The translations under genes and the position numbers were made by a program. Shown here piece after piece: positions 9,089-19,201 of a DNA stretch of 52,525 nucleotides; position 1 is the first letter of the stretch, and each line of letters begins with the position of its first letter. Origin of the DNA: Candidatus Termititenax persephonae (GTDB lineage Bacteria; Margulisbacteria; Termititenacia; Termititenacales; Termititenacaceae); contig BGZO01000006.1 of NCBI GenBank assembly GCA_003864475.1, positions 1-52,525 of the forward strand, given 5' to 3'. The notes beneath the pieces were generated by a model. That model made no database searches. It saw only the letters and a list, made by a program, of their open reading frames with translations, and was not told where the DNA came from.

Positions 9089-10208
9089 TAAAACGGCGGA
9101 TGTGCTGATTATTGGCGGCGGCATCGTGGGCTGTGCGGCGGCCTATTATCTGGTCAAGGGCGGCTGTTCGGTCATCGTGCTGGAAAAAGAGGAGACCATC
9201 GGTTCCGGCGGCTCCTCACGCAACGGCGGCGGGGTGCGTCAATCTGGCCGCGACCCGCGCGAACTGCCCCTCGCCATGCACGGCATTAAAAATATTTGGC
9301 CGACACTTTCCGCGGAGCTGGACTGTGATGTGGAGTACTGTCAAAAAGGCAATCTACGCCTCGGTCAGACGGAAGCGCAACTGAGAATATTAGAAAGTCT
9401 CACGCAAAAAGCCGTCGCCTGCGGACTGGAGGTGCGGATGATTTCCGGGGACGAGGCACGGCAAATAAATCCTTATTTGTCCGAGGCCGTGCTGGGAGCC
9501 AGCTGGTGTCCGACTGACGGTCATGCCAATCCGCTGGCGGCGACACTGGCTTTTTATCGGCAGGCGCGGCGGCTGGGCGCTGTGTTCATCAGCGGCGAGG
9601 CCGCCCAGGAAATTCGCCAAAGCAAAGGTCAGGCTCGTACGGTTACCGCCGCCCACGGAGTGTATGAGGGCGGCACAATCATTGTGGCGGCGGGATTGGG
9701 TAGCCGCCCGCTCTTAAATACCGTAGGCCTTGATGTGCCGCTGCAGCCAGCGCTTTTGGAGACGCTCGTTACGGAAGCTGTCGCGGAGATGTTTCCGCAA
9801 ATGCTGGGTACGGCGGCGGCGGATTTTTATGGACACCAAAGCGCACGGCATGGCTCGTTTATTTTTGGGATTACTTCCGGCTATGAGTTCTGCGCCAGAC
9901 CGGGATTTCCGCGTTCCTCGGCTGCCGCCGCCTCGGCTGCCTGCCGCAGTATTTTAGCTTATTTCCCCTCGCTGGCGGACGTTAAGATTATCCGTTCTTG
10001 GGCGGGCTGGATGGACGATTGTGCCGACCATGTACCGGTCATCAGTTTTGCGGCTGAAGTGCCGGGCTTGCTGATGGCTTGTGGTTTTAGCGGGCATGGC
10101 TTCGGCATCAGTCCGGCGGTGGGCGAATTGTTGAGCGAGATGGTTATCGCCGGACGACCGTCGCTGGATTTGACGGAGTTACGTCACGACCGTTTTGTGA
10201 TGAAGTAA
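9081..10208 (+). CDS. FAD-dependent oxidoreductase, HcnC/D-amino-acid-oxidase (DAO) family
   Basis: ATG at 9081; VLIIGGGIVGCAAAYYLVKGG; C-terminal WAGWMDDCADHVPVI...GFSGHGFGISPAVGELL typical of DAO family. Confidence 0.85.
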   Translation: MVNKTADVLIIGGGIVGCAAAYYLVKGGCSVIVLEKEETIGSGGSSRNGGGVRQSGRDPRELPLAMHGIKNIWPTLSAELDCDVEYCQKGNLRLGQTEAQLRILESLTQKAVACGLEVRMISGDEARQINPYLSEAVLGASWCPTDGHANPLAATLAFYRQARRLGAVFISGEAAQEIRQSKGQARTVTAAHGVYEGGTIIVAAGLGSRPLLNTVGLDVPLQPALLETLVTEAVAEMFPQMLGTAAADFYGHQSARHGSFIFGITSGYEFCARPGFPRSSAAAASAACRSILAYFPSLADVKIIRSWAGWMDDCADHVPVISFAAEVPGLLMACGFSGHGFGISPAVGELLSEMVIAGRPSLDLTELRHDRFVMK

Positions 10209-10284
10209 AAATCGGCAGGGCAGGAAGGAGCGCTGGCGCGGCAAATATTGGTAGGCTGTTTAATCATTGGGAAAGGAGAAGATT

Positions 10285-11667
10285 ATGAGCGCAATAATAG
10301 GAGAAAAAAAGAAAATGGGTTTGTTTAGCGCGATTTGCGTGTGCGTCGGCTTGATTGTCGCGTCGAGTTGTCTGCTGTCGCTGGGGCAGGGCGTGGGTTT
10401 GGGCGGTCAATGGTTTGTCTTGGCTATCTGCATTGTCGCGGTGCTGAATATTTGCGTGGCTCTGTCTTTTGCGGAACTGCACGATTTGATGCCGAATATT
10501 GAGGGCGGTCTGGGGCAATATACGCAGGTGGCTTTGGGTCCGGTAGTTTCAATTATCTCCAACACTAGCGCGTATGTTTTTGTGGCCTTGCTGGCCGCGC
10601 CGATAGAAATGGCAATGTGCGGCATGATTTTGCATGAATTATTCCTGCCCGGAATTCCCGCCGCGCTGATTGGCGTAATTTTTGCCTTGTTGCTGGGGAT
10701 AGTCAATTATTTTGGCGTGGATATTTTTTCTAAAGTGCAAAATCTAGTTGTGGGCGCGTTATTATTTTCCTTGGCGGCCTTAGGTTTTATCAGCTTTTTT
10801 AAACTGGGTCTCGGCACGGTTGTTGTCCAGACTATGCCGCCCTTGGCCGGGAGCGGGTTTGGCACGGCTCTGGCTTTGACCGCGCTGGCTTTTTGGCTGT
10901 TCATTGGCGTGGAATACGTTATTCCAGTGGCCAAAGACATTAAAAACCCCAAAGTAACAGTCCCGCTGGCGATGGTGCTGGGCATAATTTTACTGTGCGT
11001 TATTCAGGCTGTGCTAGGCAGTGGAATGAGCAATTATGTGGCTTACGCGGATTTGGTTAATTCGGAACTGCCGCACATGGTTTTTGCGGAAAATCTTTTA
11101 GGCAAGGCCGGATTGTTCTGGATGGGCATAATCACTTTTCTGGCTTCGATTAGCACCGCCAATACCTTGCTGGGTTCGATACCAAATATCCTTTCCGGTA
11201 TGGCCAAGAATGATATGATGCCGGAGATATTTAGTAAAAAGAATAAGTACAATATTCCGGTGGCGGGACTGGTTTTGATAACCGCTTTTTTAGTGTTTAT
11301 GGTCGGCTCTGGTTTAACCCAGTCGGCGGGACTGGTCAACGGTCTGCTGGTGGCTTCCTGTTTTTGGCTGACTTCCTATATATTGGTTAGCCTGGCGGTG
11401 CTGGTGTTGCGCGTGCGTTATCCGCATCACCCCGGACGCAACAAAAAACTGGTGTTTTTTGGCTTGCCGCAAATCGCCTGCCTGCTCGGCAATATTTATA
11501 TGATTTGGCATATCAGCGACGATTCTGACGCGAGAATGTTGATTTACAAAATATTCTTTATTTTGCTGGCTATTTTGGTGATTTATGCCTTGGTCTGGAC
11601 TGGCTTGGTCAAGAAAAAGCCGCTTTTTGCCGGGGCAGATATTGAGGGTGTGCTGAGCAACGAATAA
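10285..11667 (+). CDS. APC-superfamily amino acid permease
   Basis: About 12 hydrophobic segments, GLFSAICVCVGLIVASSCLLSLGQGVG N-terminus; RBS ggagaa upstream of ATG 10285. Confidence 0.85.
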   Translation: MSAIIGEKKKMGLFSAICVCVGLIVASSCLLSLGQGVGLGGQWFVLAICIVAVLNICVALSFAELHDLMPNIEGGLGQYTQVALGPVVSIISNTSAYVFVALLAAPIEMAMCGMILHELFLPGIPAALIGVIFALLLGIVNYFGVDIFSKVQNLVVGALLFSLAALGFISFFKLGLGTVVVQTMPPLAGSGFGTALALTALAFWLFIGVEYVIPVAKDIKNPKVTVPLAMVLGIILLCVIQAVLGSGMSNYVAYADLVNSELPHMVFAENLLGKAGLFWMGIITFLASISTANTLLGSIPNILSGMAKNDMMPEIFSKKNKYNIPVAGLVLITAFLVFMVGSGLTQSAGLVNGLLVASCFWLTSYILVSLAVLVLRVRYPHHPGRNKKLVFFGLPQIACLLGNIYMIWHISDDSDARMLIYKIFFILLAILVIYALVWTGLVKKKPLFAGADIEGVLSNE

Positions 11668-11710
11668 GTTTTGGGGGGATTTCTGTCCCCCTCTTGTTTA
11701 GGAGGCTGAG

Positions 11711-12157
11711 ATGGTGGAGTACACAAAATCGAACTTGCCGAGGGAGAAAAAAATGAATTTAACACGCACAAATTATTCATCAGGCTCGCCGCTGGAGGAA
11801 AAAATCGGCTACAGCCGGATGGTACAGGCCGGGCCTTTTATTTACATCGGTGGCACGACTTCCGTTCAGCCGGACGGGAGCGTGGCTGGCGAGGGCAGTG
11901 TTTACGAGCAGACCAAATATATTTTGCAAAAACAAATTGGCCTGCTGACCCGGGCTGGTGCCAAAAAAGAAGAGGTACTCAAGATTAAGGCTTACCTCAC
12001 GGATATTACGCAGGGGGCGGAAGCGGCACGGGCTTATTCCGAATTTTTTAAAAATATCCGGCCACTTTTTACTATGGTTGAAACGCCGCGGCTGAATCGT
12101 CCGGCACAGCTTATTGAAATTGAAATGGACGCGGCGCTGGGGGCAAGTATTTTATAG
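11711..12157 (+). CDS. RidA/YjgF family protein (possible start at 11753)
   Basis: YSRMVQAGPFIYIGGTTSVQPDG, KAYLTDI..., RPLFTMVETPRLNRPAQLIEIEMDA. Confidence 0.85.
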   Translation: MVEYTKSNLPREKKMNLTRTNYSSGSPLEEKIGYSRMVQAGPFIYIGGTTSVQPDGSVAGEGSVYEQTKYILQKQIGLLTRAGAKKEEVLKIKAYLTDITQGAEAARAYSEFFKNIRPLFTMVETPRLNRPAQLIEIEMDAALGASIL

Positions 12158-12209
12158 GCGCGGCTTGCCGGACACTAGCGCCGGGCGGTCGAATTGTTTT
12201 AGGCAGGCT

Positions 12210-12965
12210 TTATTTTGTTAAATAAAGGAAAAATTCTTTGTTCCCGTCCGTGCCGGTAATAGGCGAGACGGTTTCGCCGAGGATTTGAAAGCCGGACTGC
12301 TCCGCATAGCCGCGGGTCTTTTGGCGCACCGCCTCATGCACCGCCGCATCCCTGACAATCCCGCCCTTGCCGACCGCGCCGCGCTCCGCCTCGAATTGCG
12401 GCTTGACCAGCGCGATGACCTTGGCCGTCTCAGTCAGGATGGCAAAAAGCGGCGGAAAAATTTTCTCCAGCGAGATGAAGGATACGTCGATGACCGCGAG
12501 GCGTAAAGTGAGCGCGGACAGCCGGGTCAGCTCCAGCAATTGTCCCAAGGTCAGATAACGGAAATTTGTTTTCTCAATGACTAGCACGCGCGGGTTACTG
12601 CGGATTTTCCAGTCGAGTTGATTGTGTCCCACATCGAGGGCGATAACCTGTGCCGCGCCGCGTTGTAGCAGGCAGTCCGTGAAACCGCCTGTCGAAGCGC
12701 CGATGTCAATGGCCTGCCACCCGCAGGGGTTTACCTGAAAGTCGTCCAAAGCCCCGGCGAGTTTCAGTCCGCCGCGGCTGACGTAGGGACAACGGTTGCC
12801 CAGCAGGCGGATGGCCGCGTCGACAACCACTGCCGCACCGGGTTTTTGGCTTTTTTGCTCATTGACGAGTACGTCTCCGGCGATGATGAGAGCCTGCGCT
12901 TTTTCCCGCGACGGCACGAGATGGCGCTCGACGAGGAGCTGGTCGAGACGGATTTTTTTGCCCAT
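12210..12965 (-). CDS. tlyA: TlyA family rRNA methyltransferase / S4-domain protein
   Basis: N-terminal S4 domain RLDQLLVERHLVPSREKAQALI; YVSRGGLKLAGAL, DIGASTGGFTDCLLQRGA, DVGHNQLDWKIR. Confidence 0.9.
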   Translation of the reverse strand: MGKKIRLDQLLVERHLVPSREKAQALIIAGDVLVNEQKSQKPGAAVVVDAAIRLLGNRCPYVSRGGLKLAGALDDFQVNPCGWQAIDIGASTGGFTDCLLQRGAAQVIALDVGHNQLDWKIRSNPRVLVIEKTNFRYLTLGQLLELTRLSALTLRLAVIDVSFISLEKIFPPLFAILTETAKVIALVKPQFEAERGAVGKGGIVRDAAVHEAVRQKTRGYAEQSGFQILGETVSPITGTDGNKEFFLYLTK

Positions 12966-13744
12966 CAGCGGACTCTTTTGCGGAAAATCTCGATATGGTG
13001 CAGAAGGCTGGCGGCGGCGCGCCGCGTCAGCCAGCGGCTGATTTGCGCGATTAACCAGTGTTGAAAATACGGCACCAAGTAAATTTTCTTCTGATACAGG
13101 GCTTTGACTGCCCGCCGCGCGGTCAGTTCAGGCGAGACGAGTTTGTAAAGAAAACCCGGCACCCGCGGCTTGCCGTATTGGAAAAAATTGGTATCCGTAA
13201 TGCCCGGGCAGAGAGCGGTTACGCCGACCCCGCTGTCTTTCAATTCCATGTGCATCGCCTCGGACAACGACAGGACAAAAGCCTTGGACGCGCCATAGAC
13301 TGCCGCGTAGGGCAGAGGCTGGAAAGCCGCAGTGGAGGCGACGTTGAGAATATAGCCGTGTTTTCTTTTTTGCATTTCTCTGCCAAATAACATGCTTAGT
13401 TTCAGCACCGCCCCGGCATTGAGCTGAAACAATCTGTCCGTCTCTGCCAAGTCCTGTTCAGTCTGCCGCGCCGCGCCCAGTCCGAAGCCAGAATTGTTGA
13501 CCAGCACGGAGACTGTCTTGTCCTGACACGCGGCGAAAAGTTTTTCCGGTGCGCCGGGACTGCTCAAATCAATGGTCAGACAGACGACCGTAATTCCGTA
13601 TTTGGCCAGCCATTCTTTTTGATATTCCTGCATTTTGACCGTGTTGCGGCTGGCGAGGATGAGGTGGTGGCGGCGTTTGGCGAATTCAATGGCGAGGGCG
13701 CGGCCAATGCCGGAAGTTGCGCCAGTGATTAGGGTATATTCCAT
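12965..13744 (-). CDS. Short-chain dehydrogenase/reductase
   Basis: TGATSGIGRALA, NNSGFG, YGASKAFV (YxxxK). Confidence 0.9.
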   Translation of the reverse strand: MEYTLITGATSGIGRALAIEFAKRRHHLILASRNTVKMQEYQKEWLAKYGITVVCLTIDLSSPGAPEKLFAACQDKTVSVLVNNSGFGLGAARQTEQDLAETDRLFQLNAGAVLKLSMLFGREMQKRKHGYILNVASTAAFQPLPYAAVYGASKAFVLSLSEAMHMELKDSGVGVTALCPGITDTNFFQYGKPRVPGFLYKLVSPELTARRAVKALYQKKIYLVPYFQHWLIAQISRWLTRRAAASLLHHIEIFRKRVR

Positions 13745-13793
13745 AACCGAATTTTAACTTAAAAAAAGAGTTTATGGTATAATATAAAACAGT

Positions 13794-14270
13794 ATGAAAA
13801 AAATTAAACTTATTTTATTAGCGGCGGCGTTGTTGTTTTTAACTGGCTGTAACGGCCGCTTGGTTGTTAAAAATGCCGAGGTCGACGAGATTATCCCGCA
13901 GTTTAAGGAATTTGTCGCGCTATACGGCTACAACCTGACCTATGCCAATGACAAGACCGGCGCGTACCGCGTGGAAATGGGGCAGGTTTATCTCCCCGCG
14001 CAGGCCGAGACAGTTTACCAGAGGGCGACTATCGCCACGGAAAATCTCTATACCACGCCGCCCCTCAATTCTTATGCGGAGAGTACTTGGAAAACTGTTT
14101 CGGCGCGCGACCGTTATGTGCTGGTCGCGGTCATGGCGCGGGTTACGCAGAGAGACGCTGACGTGGTGATTCAGCTGGATTCCACCGAGAGCATCGGTCC
14201 CAGCTCCAGCCAAGTCAATTTACTGCGGAAGTTTTTTCGAGATTTAGGCTACCAAGCGGAATTTGAATAA
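13794..14270 (+). CDS. Predicted lipoprotein, unknown function
   Basis: LLAAALLFLTGCNG lipobox; TATAAT-like -10 upstream. Confidence 0.7.
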   Translation: MKKIKLILLAAALLFLTGCNGRLVVKNAEVDEIIPQFKEFVALYGYNLTYANDKTGAYRVEMGQVYLPAQAETVYQRATIATENLYTTPPLNSYAESTWKTVSARDRYVLVAVMARVTQRDADVVIQLDSTESIGPSSSQVNLLRKFFRDLGYQAEFE

Positions 14271-14551
14271 TGAAGTTCGCGGACAAAGTGGCTAAAGGGG
14301 CGGTCAAAATCTTTGTAGTACATTCGTCCCGCGAGGAGCAGGAGTTGTCCGAGCAAGCCAAGTCCGGCAAGGTGTTGTTGGTGGATTTTAAAAACACTGA
14401 TTTACACACTAGGCAGCTGATGCTGTCTTTTTTAGAAGGCACGATGTTTGGTTTGAATGGTCGGCTGATTCCTCTGCGCGAGGATTTGGTTTTGTTAGTT
14501 CCGCCGGGTGCGTTAGCCGACGATGTGTCGGAGGTGTACAAAGTTGCGTAA
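14270..14551 (+). CDS. Conserved-looking small protein, unknown function
   Basis: 93 aa, translationally coupled to the preceding lipoprotein ORF. Confidence 0.6.
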   Translation: MKFADKVAKGAVKIFVVHSSREEQELSEQAKSGKVLLVDFKNTDLHTRQLMLSFLEGTMFGLNGRLIPLREDLVLLVPPGALADDVSEVYKVA

Positions 14552-15266
14552 GTTATTTTTTATTTTTTTGTTATCCAGTCTTTTTGCCGCGGAATACAGT
14601 TTGTATTTGCCGCAGCGCGTGGAGATTCCGTGTCCGCGCGGGCTGACTATGGTGGGGACTTATTATGCGGTCAATTCAACACAGAATTACGCGGTCATTT
14701 TGATTCACGGCTTGGGACGCAACCGCGGCGACTGGAACGACTTGGCACGTTATTTGCAAAAAGAAGGCATTGCCGCTCTGTCCATCGACCTGCGTGGCCA
14801 CGGCGAGTCTCTGGCCTCCGACAAACGTAGCTGGCGGTCGTTTGGCGACGCGGACTACGCCGCTTTTGTCAATGACTTGAGCGCCGTCCTGCAATACGCC
14901 GGGCGCAATTTGAAATTTACGCCGCGCAAAACCGGGCTGCTAGGGCAGGGCTTGGGCGCGAATCTCGCCTGCCAATTGGCGGAGCGCAATCCCAATATGC
15001 CGGGAGTGATTCTCCTGTCGCCGGGGCTGGATTACAAGGGCGTGAAATTGACGGTCAAGAATTACCGTAAGCCGATTTATGCGCTGTGCAGTCGTTTTGA
15101 GGAAAATTCTTTGGAAGCGTTGGAGTATTTGCGGACGAATTATACGGGCAAATATAAGTCCGATATTTACGACCATAAAGGCACGCTCATCTCGCTTTTT
15201 CGGCAAAAATTTACTTTGCCTGAAAATGCCGCCAAGTGGTTCAAACAGATTTTTGCCGACACATAA
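14523..15266 (+). CDS. Alpha/beta hydrolase with N-terminal signal (possible TTG start at 14544)
   Basis: VILIHGLGRNRGDWNDLARYLQKEGIAALSIDLRGHGES; nucleophile elbow GLLGQGLGAN is atypical (Q for S). Confidence 0.75.
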   Translation: MCRRCTKLRKLFFIFLLSSLFAAEYSLYLPQRVEIPCPRGLTMVGTYYAVNSTQNYAVILIHGLGRNRGDWNDLARYLQKEGIAALSIDLRGHGESLASDKRSWRSFGDADYAAFVNDLSAVLQYAGRNLKFTPRKTGLLGQGLGANLACQLAERNPNMPGVILLSPGLDYKGVKLTVKNYRKPIYALCSRFEENSLEALEYLRTNYTGKYKSDIYDHKGTLISLFRQKFTLPENAAKWFKQIFADT

Positions 15267-15313
15267 ATATAAAGTATAAATCCGCTTAAATATCTTGTAT
15301 AATTATTAATTCT

Positions 15314-16312
15314 ATGCGTTTTTTTAGGTTATTAAGCGGAATTTTGCTGTGGGGTCTGCTTTCCGCCTACTCCAGCGGCGAAAATCAAGCGTTTATCTTG
15401 CTTTCTCCAGCAGAGGTTGTGGTTACGGGCAATGCCGCCGCGGCCACCACGCTGGTCGTCAAGGGGGCTGTACCCAGCGTCTCGGAAAATCCGGGGACGG
15501 AGTTGGTTACGTTCAATCTCACGACCGGGGCGGAGTTACTTTGTCTGGATGGGGTAATTTTCCTCAGCGAGGCTTCTACGCCCAACGGCGGTAAATATTC
15601 TGGCGAGAAAATTCGGCAGGCGGAGTTGCGGATTGGTTTGAATGATGTAACGGTCGGCTGGCCGGGAGCCTCGCCGCTGTATCAGCTTAAGATTTTGCGC
15701 CTGCCGCTGTTTAATGACTTGGCTAAAGTGGACGAGCGGGGCAGTATTTTGGCCTTGGCTGCCTTGGGCGCTCTTCCCGGCGACTTGCCTCATGCCTATA
15801 ATCCCCGGCGTTTGGTTCGCCGACAAGAACTGGCGGCGGCCATCCTGCATCTGCAAGGTTTTGCCGCTCCCGCCCTGCGCGGCGTACTGGACGAGATTGA
15901 CCTGCTGGCCAACCAGGGCGTTATCGTCGGTTATCCAGACGGCTTGCTGCGTGCCAATGCTGATTTGACCAAAGGTGAACTGGCCTTGACGCTGGCGCGT
16001 TTGCTGGACTTGCCGTTGCGCGCGGCGCGGACGCAAAGCATCGTCAACCGCGAGCATTGGGCTGACCCGGCGATTGGCGCACTGGTGCGGTCTGGGCTGT
16101 ATGTCCAGAGCGATTTTGTCCCGCGCGATGGCGGCGTAACCAAGGCTCATTTGGCGGAATTGCTGGCGCGTTTGCCGCAGGTGTCCGAACGAATCCGGGC
16201 TTTGGCGGACTATCAAGATGTTTCCTTGCCCTTGCCCAGCGGCGGCGGCCATGTCCAGCCGGATACCGCAAGAGATTTGCGGCTTTTTGGCGAAATTATC
16301 TATTCTCAATAA
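15314..16312 (+). CDS. Secreted protein with S-layer-homology (SLH)-like repeats
   Basis: Signal peptide; EIDLLANQGVIVGYPDGLLRANADLTKGELALTLARLL typical of SLH. Confidence 0.75.
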   Translation: MRFFRLLSGILLWGLLSAYSSGENQAFILLSPAEVVVTGNAAAATTLVVKGAVPSVSENPGTELVTFNLTTGAELLCLDGVIFLSEASTPNGGKYSGEKIRQAELRIGLNDVTVGWPGASPLYQLKILRLPLFNDLAKVDERGSILALAALGALPGDLPHAYNPRRLVRRQELAAAILHLQGFAAPALRGVLDEIDLLANQGVIVGYPDGLLRANADLTKGELALTLARLLDLPLRAARTQSIVNREHWADPAIGALVRSGLYVQSDFVPRDGGVTKAHLAELLARLPQVSERIRALADYQDVSLPLPSGGGHVQPDTARDLRLFGEIIYSQ

Positions 16313-16575
16313 TGTACTCGGTCTACATACTGCAATGCGTGGACGGTACTTATTACACGGGTATCGCGCTGAATACCGCCGCGCGTCTGGCGGCGCATAA
16401 TGCCGGACGGGGCGCGAAATATACCAGAGGCCGTCGGCCAGTCAAACTGGTCTATCAAGAAAACGGCTATGACCGGGGTACTGCGCTGCGCCGGGAACAG
16501 GAGATTAAGAATTTGTCGCGCCCGGAAAAAGTAGTTTTGCTGCGCCTTACTTGCGCCGCCGAAACGGATTCCTGA
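16312..16575 (+). CDS. GIY-YIG nuclease-domain protein (UPF0213/YhbQ-like)
   Basis: YSVYILQCVDGTYYTGIALNTAARLAAHNAGRGAKYTRGRRPVKLVY. Confidence 0.9.
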   Translation: MYSVYILQCVDGTYYTGIALNTAARLAAHNAGRGAKYTRGRRPVKLVYQENGYDRGTALRREQEIKNLSRPEKVVLLRLTCAAETDS

Positions 16576-17944
16576 AACCGCGCGGTTTAGCCCGCGTAAA
16601 ATAATTTCCGGTGTCGCTGGAGTCCTGTGAATACAGCGGCTTGTCCTGCGATGCTCTGTCCGAGCGCCGTCTTTCTGGGAATTTTTCTTTGGCGGGCGGC
16701 GGCTCATATTTTTCCAGTTTGCGGAAACCGTGAGTTTTTAAACTGCCACGCCTATTGTGCCGCGGATTGGGCGGTCTGTCCGCGCGGACAGCCGTCCCGT
16801 CAAATCGCAAAACTTCCTCGCCGGAATGTTTCACTATGTTGATGGATTTTTTGAGCAGACGCTCGATGTCCCGGACGAGCCTGCCTTGGTCGGGCGTGGC
16901 GAGGGAAACGGCTTGCCCGGTCTGCCCGGCGCGTCCAGTCCGCCCGATGCGGTGAATATAACTCTCCGCCTCGTCCGGCAGGTCATAGTTGATGACGAGT
17001 TGAATATCCTTGACATCGATGCCGCGTGCGGCAATGTCTGTGGCGATGAGGATGCGGTATTTGCCAGAACGGAAACCGTCAATGGCAGTCTGCCGCTGAT
17101 ACTGACTGCGGTCAGAATGAATCTCGGCGACTGGATAATTTTTGTGCAAGGCTTTGGTCAACTGTGCCGCCAGACGCTTGGTTCGCACGAAAACCAGCAC
17201 CGAACCACTGCTCTCGTCCAACAGCTTGGCGAGAACGTTTTTTTTCTGGTCGCGGCGCACTAGATAGAGGCTCTGCTCGACAGTCTGCGCAGCCGTTCCC
17301 GCCGGGGCGACCTCGACCGTCTCCGGTACCTGCATATATTTGCGCGTGATTTGCCTGATGGCGGGCGGCATGGTCGCGGAGAAAAGCATGGTCTGCCTCT
17401 GTGTCGGCACGGCTTCCAAGATTTTCTCAATCTGCGGTTTGAAACCCATATCGAGCATTCTGTCCGCCTCGTCCAAAACTAGGAAACGGACATTGTGCAG
17501 GCGGATAGTGCCTTGCTGGAGATGGTCAATCAGCCGTCCCGGCGTGGCAATCACTACGCGCGGCTGTTTGCGCAGGTTTTGTAGCTGTAAGTTCATTGAT
17601 GCGCCGCCGATGAGCAGGCAGGTGTGCATGTGGAAAGGGCGGCAGATAAGGTGCAGGGTGTCCGCGACCTGCTGTGCCAACTCGCGCGTGGGGACGAGGA
17701 TGAGCGCGTTGCCGCTGCTGGCGGACAGGGTCTGCACTATGGGCAGACCAAAAGCCAGCGTTTTGCCTGTGCCAGTCTGGGCGATGCCGAGGATGTCCTT
17801 ACCCTGCAGGGCAAGCGGCACGGCGCGTGCTTGGATAGGCGTAGGGGTAATCCATTTGTTCGCGTCGAGGACGCTTAACAGTGTGGGATTTAAACTCAAA
17901 TCACTAAACGTCAAAGCGGTCTCTATCATACTTACAGTATTCAC
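16547..17944 (-). CDS. DEAD-box ATP-dependent RNA helicase (RhlE-like)
   Basis: AQTGTGKT, DEAD, SAT, ARGID, HRIGRTGRAG motifs; basic C-terminal tail. Confidence 0.93.
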   Translation of the reverse strand: MNTVSMIETALTFSDLSLNPTLLSVLDANKWITPTPIQARAVPLALQGKDILGIAQTGTGKTLAFGLPIVQTLSASSGNALILVPTRELAQQVADTLHLICRPFHMHTCLLIGGASMNLQLQNLRKQPRVVIATPGRLIDHLQQGTIRLHNVRFLVLDEADRMLDMGFKPQIEKILEAVPTQRQTMLFSATMPPAIRQITRKYMQVPETVEVAPAGTAAQTVEQSLYLVRRDQKKNVLAKLLDESSGSVLVFVRTKRLAAQLTKALHKNYPVAEIHSDRSQYQRQTAIDGFRSGKYRILIATDIAARGIDVKDIQLVINYDLPDEAESYIHRIGRTGRAGQTGQAVSLATPDQGRLVRDIERLLKKSINIVKHSGEEVLRFDGTAVRADRPPNPRHNRRGSLKTHGFRKLEKYEPPPAKEKFPERRRSDRASQDKPLYSQDSSDTGNYFTRAKPRGFRNPFRRRK

Positions 17945-18086
17945 TGGAGTGGAGTATAAACCTGCTGGCGGATTTTGTACAGGCTTAGGGGAGTTCGGTT
18001 GCGTTACTTAACTTAACGGATGAAAATATTGCTTTCCCGTAGCAAATTTTACCTAGGGCAAAATTTTCTGTGCTATAATCTCCGCC

Positions 18087-18536
18087 ATGTTAGAAATTCT
18101 CATCAAAAAACTGCCGGGAACGGACGACCTGCCGTCCATGCAATACATGAGCAGTCAAGCGGCGGGCATGGATATTTATGCGGCATTGACCGAGCCGGTT
18201 ACGCTACAGCCGGGCGAGACGAAGCTGATTCCGACAGGTTTTCAAATGGCTCTGCCGGCTGGCTATGAGGCGCAGGTGCGTCCGCGCTCCGGGCTGGCGC
18301 TCAAAAAAAATATCGGCGTGCTGAACAGCCCGGGAACTATCGACGCGGATTACCGCGGCGAGGTCGGCGTGATTCTGACTAATTTTGGCCATGAGCCTTT
18401 CACGGTACAACGCGCGGAACGCATCGCCCAGATGGTCATCGCGCCAGTCATAACCGCCAAGCTGAGTTTTGTGCAGGAGCTGCCCGATTCCGCGCGCGGC
18501 TCCGGGGGATTTGGGTCTACTGGCCTGCAACACTAG
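18087..18536 (+). CDS. dut: dUTP diphosphatase
   Basis: MDIYAAL, RPRSGLALKKNIGVLNSPGTIDADYRGEV, RGSGGFGSTG motifs. Confidence 0.95.
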   Translation: MLEILIKKLPGTDDLPSMQYMSSQAAGMDIYAALTEPVTLQPGETKLIPTGFQMALPAGYEAQVRPRSGLALKKNIGVLNSPGTIDADYRGEVGVILTNFGHEPFTVQRAERIAQMVIAPVITAKLSFVQELPDSARGSGGFGSTGLQH

Positions 18537-18538
18537 CC

Positions 18539-19201
18539 ATGCTGGAAATCAGATATTTTGGACATTCCTGTTTTTGGGTGCGGTCTGCTGATGGTCTGCG
18601 GGTGTTGACTGACCCCTACAGCGATGTGCTAGGTTATGTTTTGCCGCGGACCGAAGCGGATATCGTGCTGATTTCGCATAATCACGCGATGCACAATTGT
18701 CTCGAAGCGGTCGGTGGCTGCCCGGCAGTGATTCAGAGCGACGGTTACCGCGAGCTGAACTGGGTCAAAATCCGCGGGATTCCGTCCTACCACGACAAGG
18801 AGCGCGGTACGCGGCACGGCGGCAATACGATTTTTTGCTGGGACATGCAGGCAGTGCGCTTTTGTCATCTGGGGGATTTGGGGTGCCTGCCCGATGTGGA
18901 TTTGCTGGCGCAGATTGGTCCGGTCGATGTTTTGTTTTTTCCGATAGGCGGTGGTCGGACGCTGACTCCTGCCGAGGCGGTTGAGTTGCTTCGGCTTATC
19001 CCTTACAAATATGCCGTGCCGATGCATTACCGCACCAAGTACAATCCGCGTCCACAGTTTGGCTTGGCGGAGTTTATGGAGCGGCAAAAAGATATTATAA
19101 TTCCTTGTCCGCAAAATGTTTTGAGTTTGCGGCGGCAGGATTGCAAAGGTGCGCCTAAGGTTGTCGCCTTGACTTATCTGCCCGTTGAAGGAGAAAAATA
19201 A
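18539..19201 (+). CDS. MBL-fold metal-dependent hydrolase (UPF0173-like)
   Basis: YFGHSCFWVRSADGLRVLTDPY, VLISHNHAMHN, HLGDLG, MHYRTKYN. Confidence 0.82.
   Translation: MLEIRYFGHSCFWVRSADGLRVLTDPYSDVLGYVLPRTEADIVLISHNHAMHNCLEAVGGCPAVIQSDGYRELNWVKIRGIPSYHDKERGTRHGGNTIFCWDMQAVRFCHLGDLGCLPDVDLLAQIGPVDVLFFPIGGGRTLTPAEAVELLRLIPYKYAVPMHYRTKYNPRPQFGLAEFMERQKDIIIPCPQNVLSLRRQDCKGAPKVVALTYLPVEGEK

Noticed and set aside
16755-17349. Plus-strand ORFs opposite the DEAD-box helicase
   Set aside because: Antisense frames over conserved helicase motifs.
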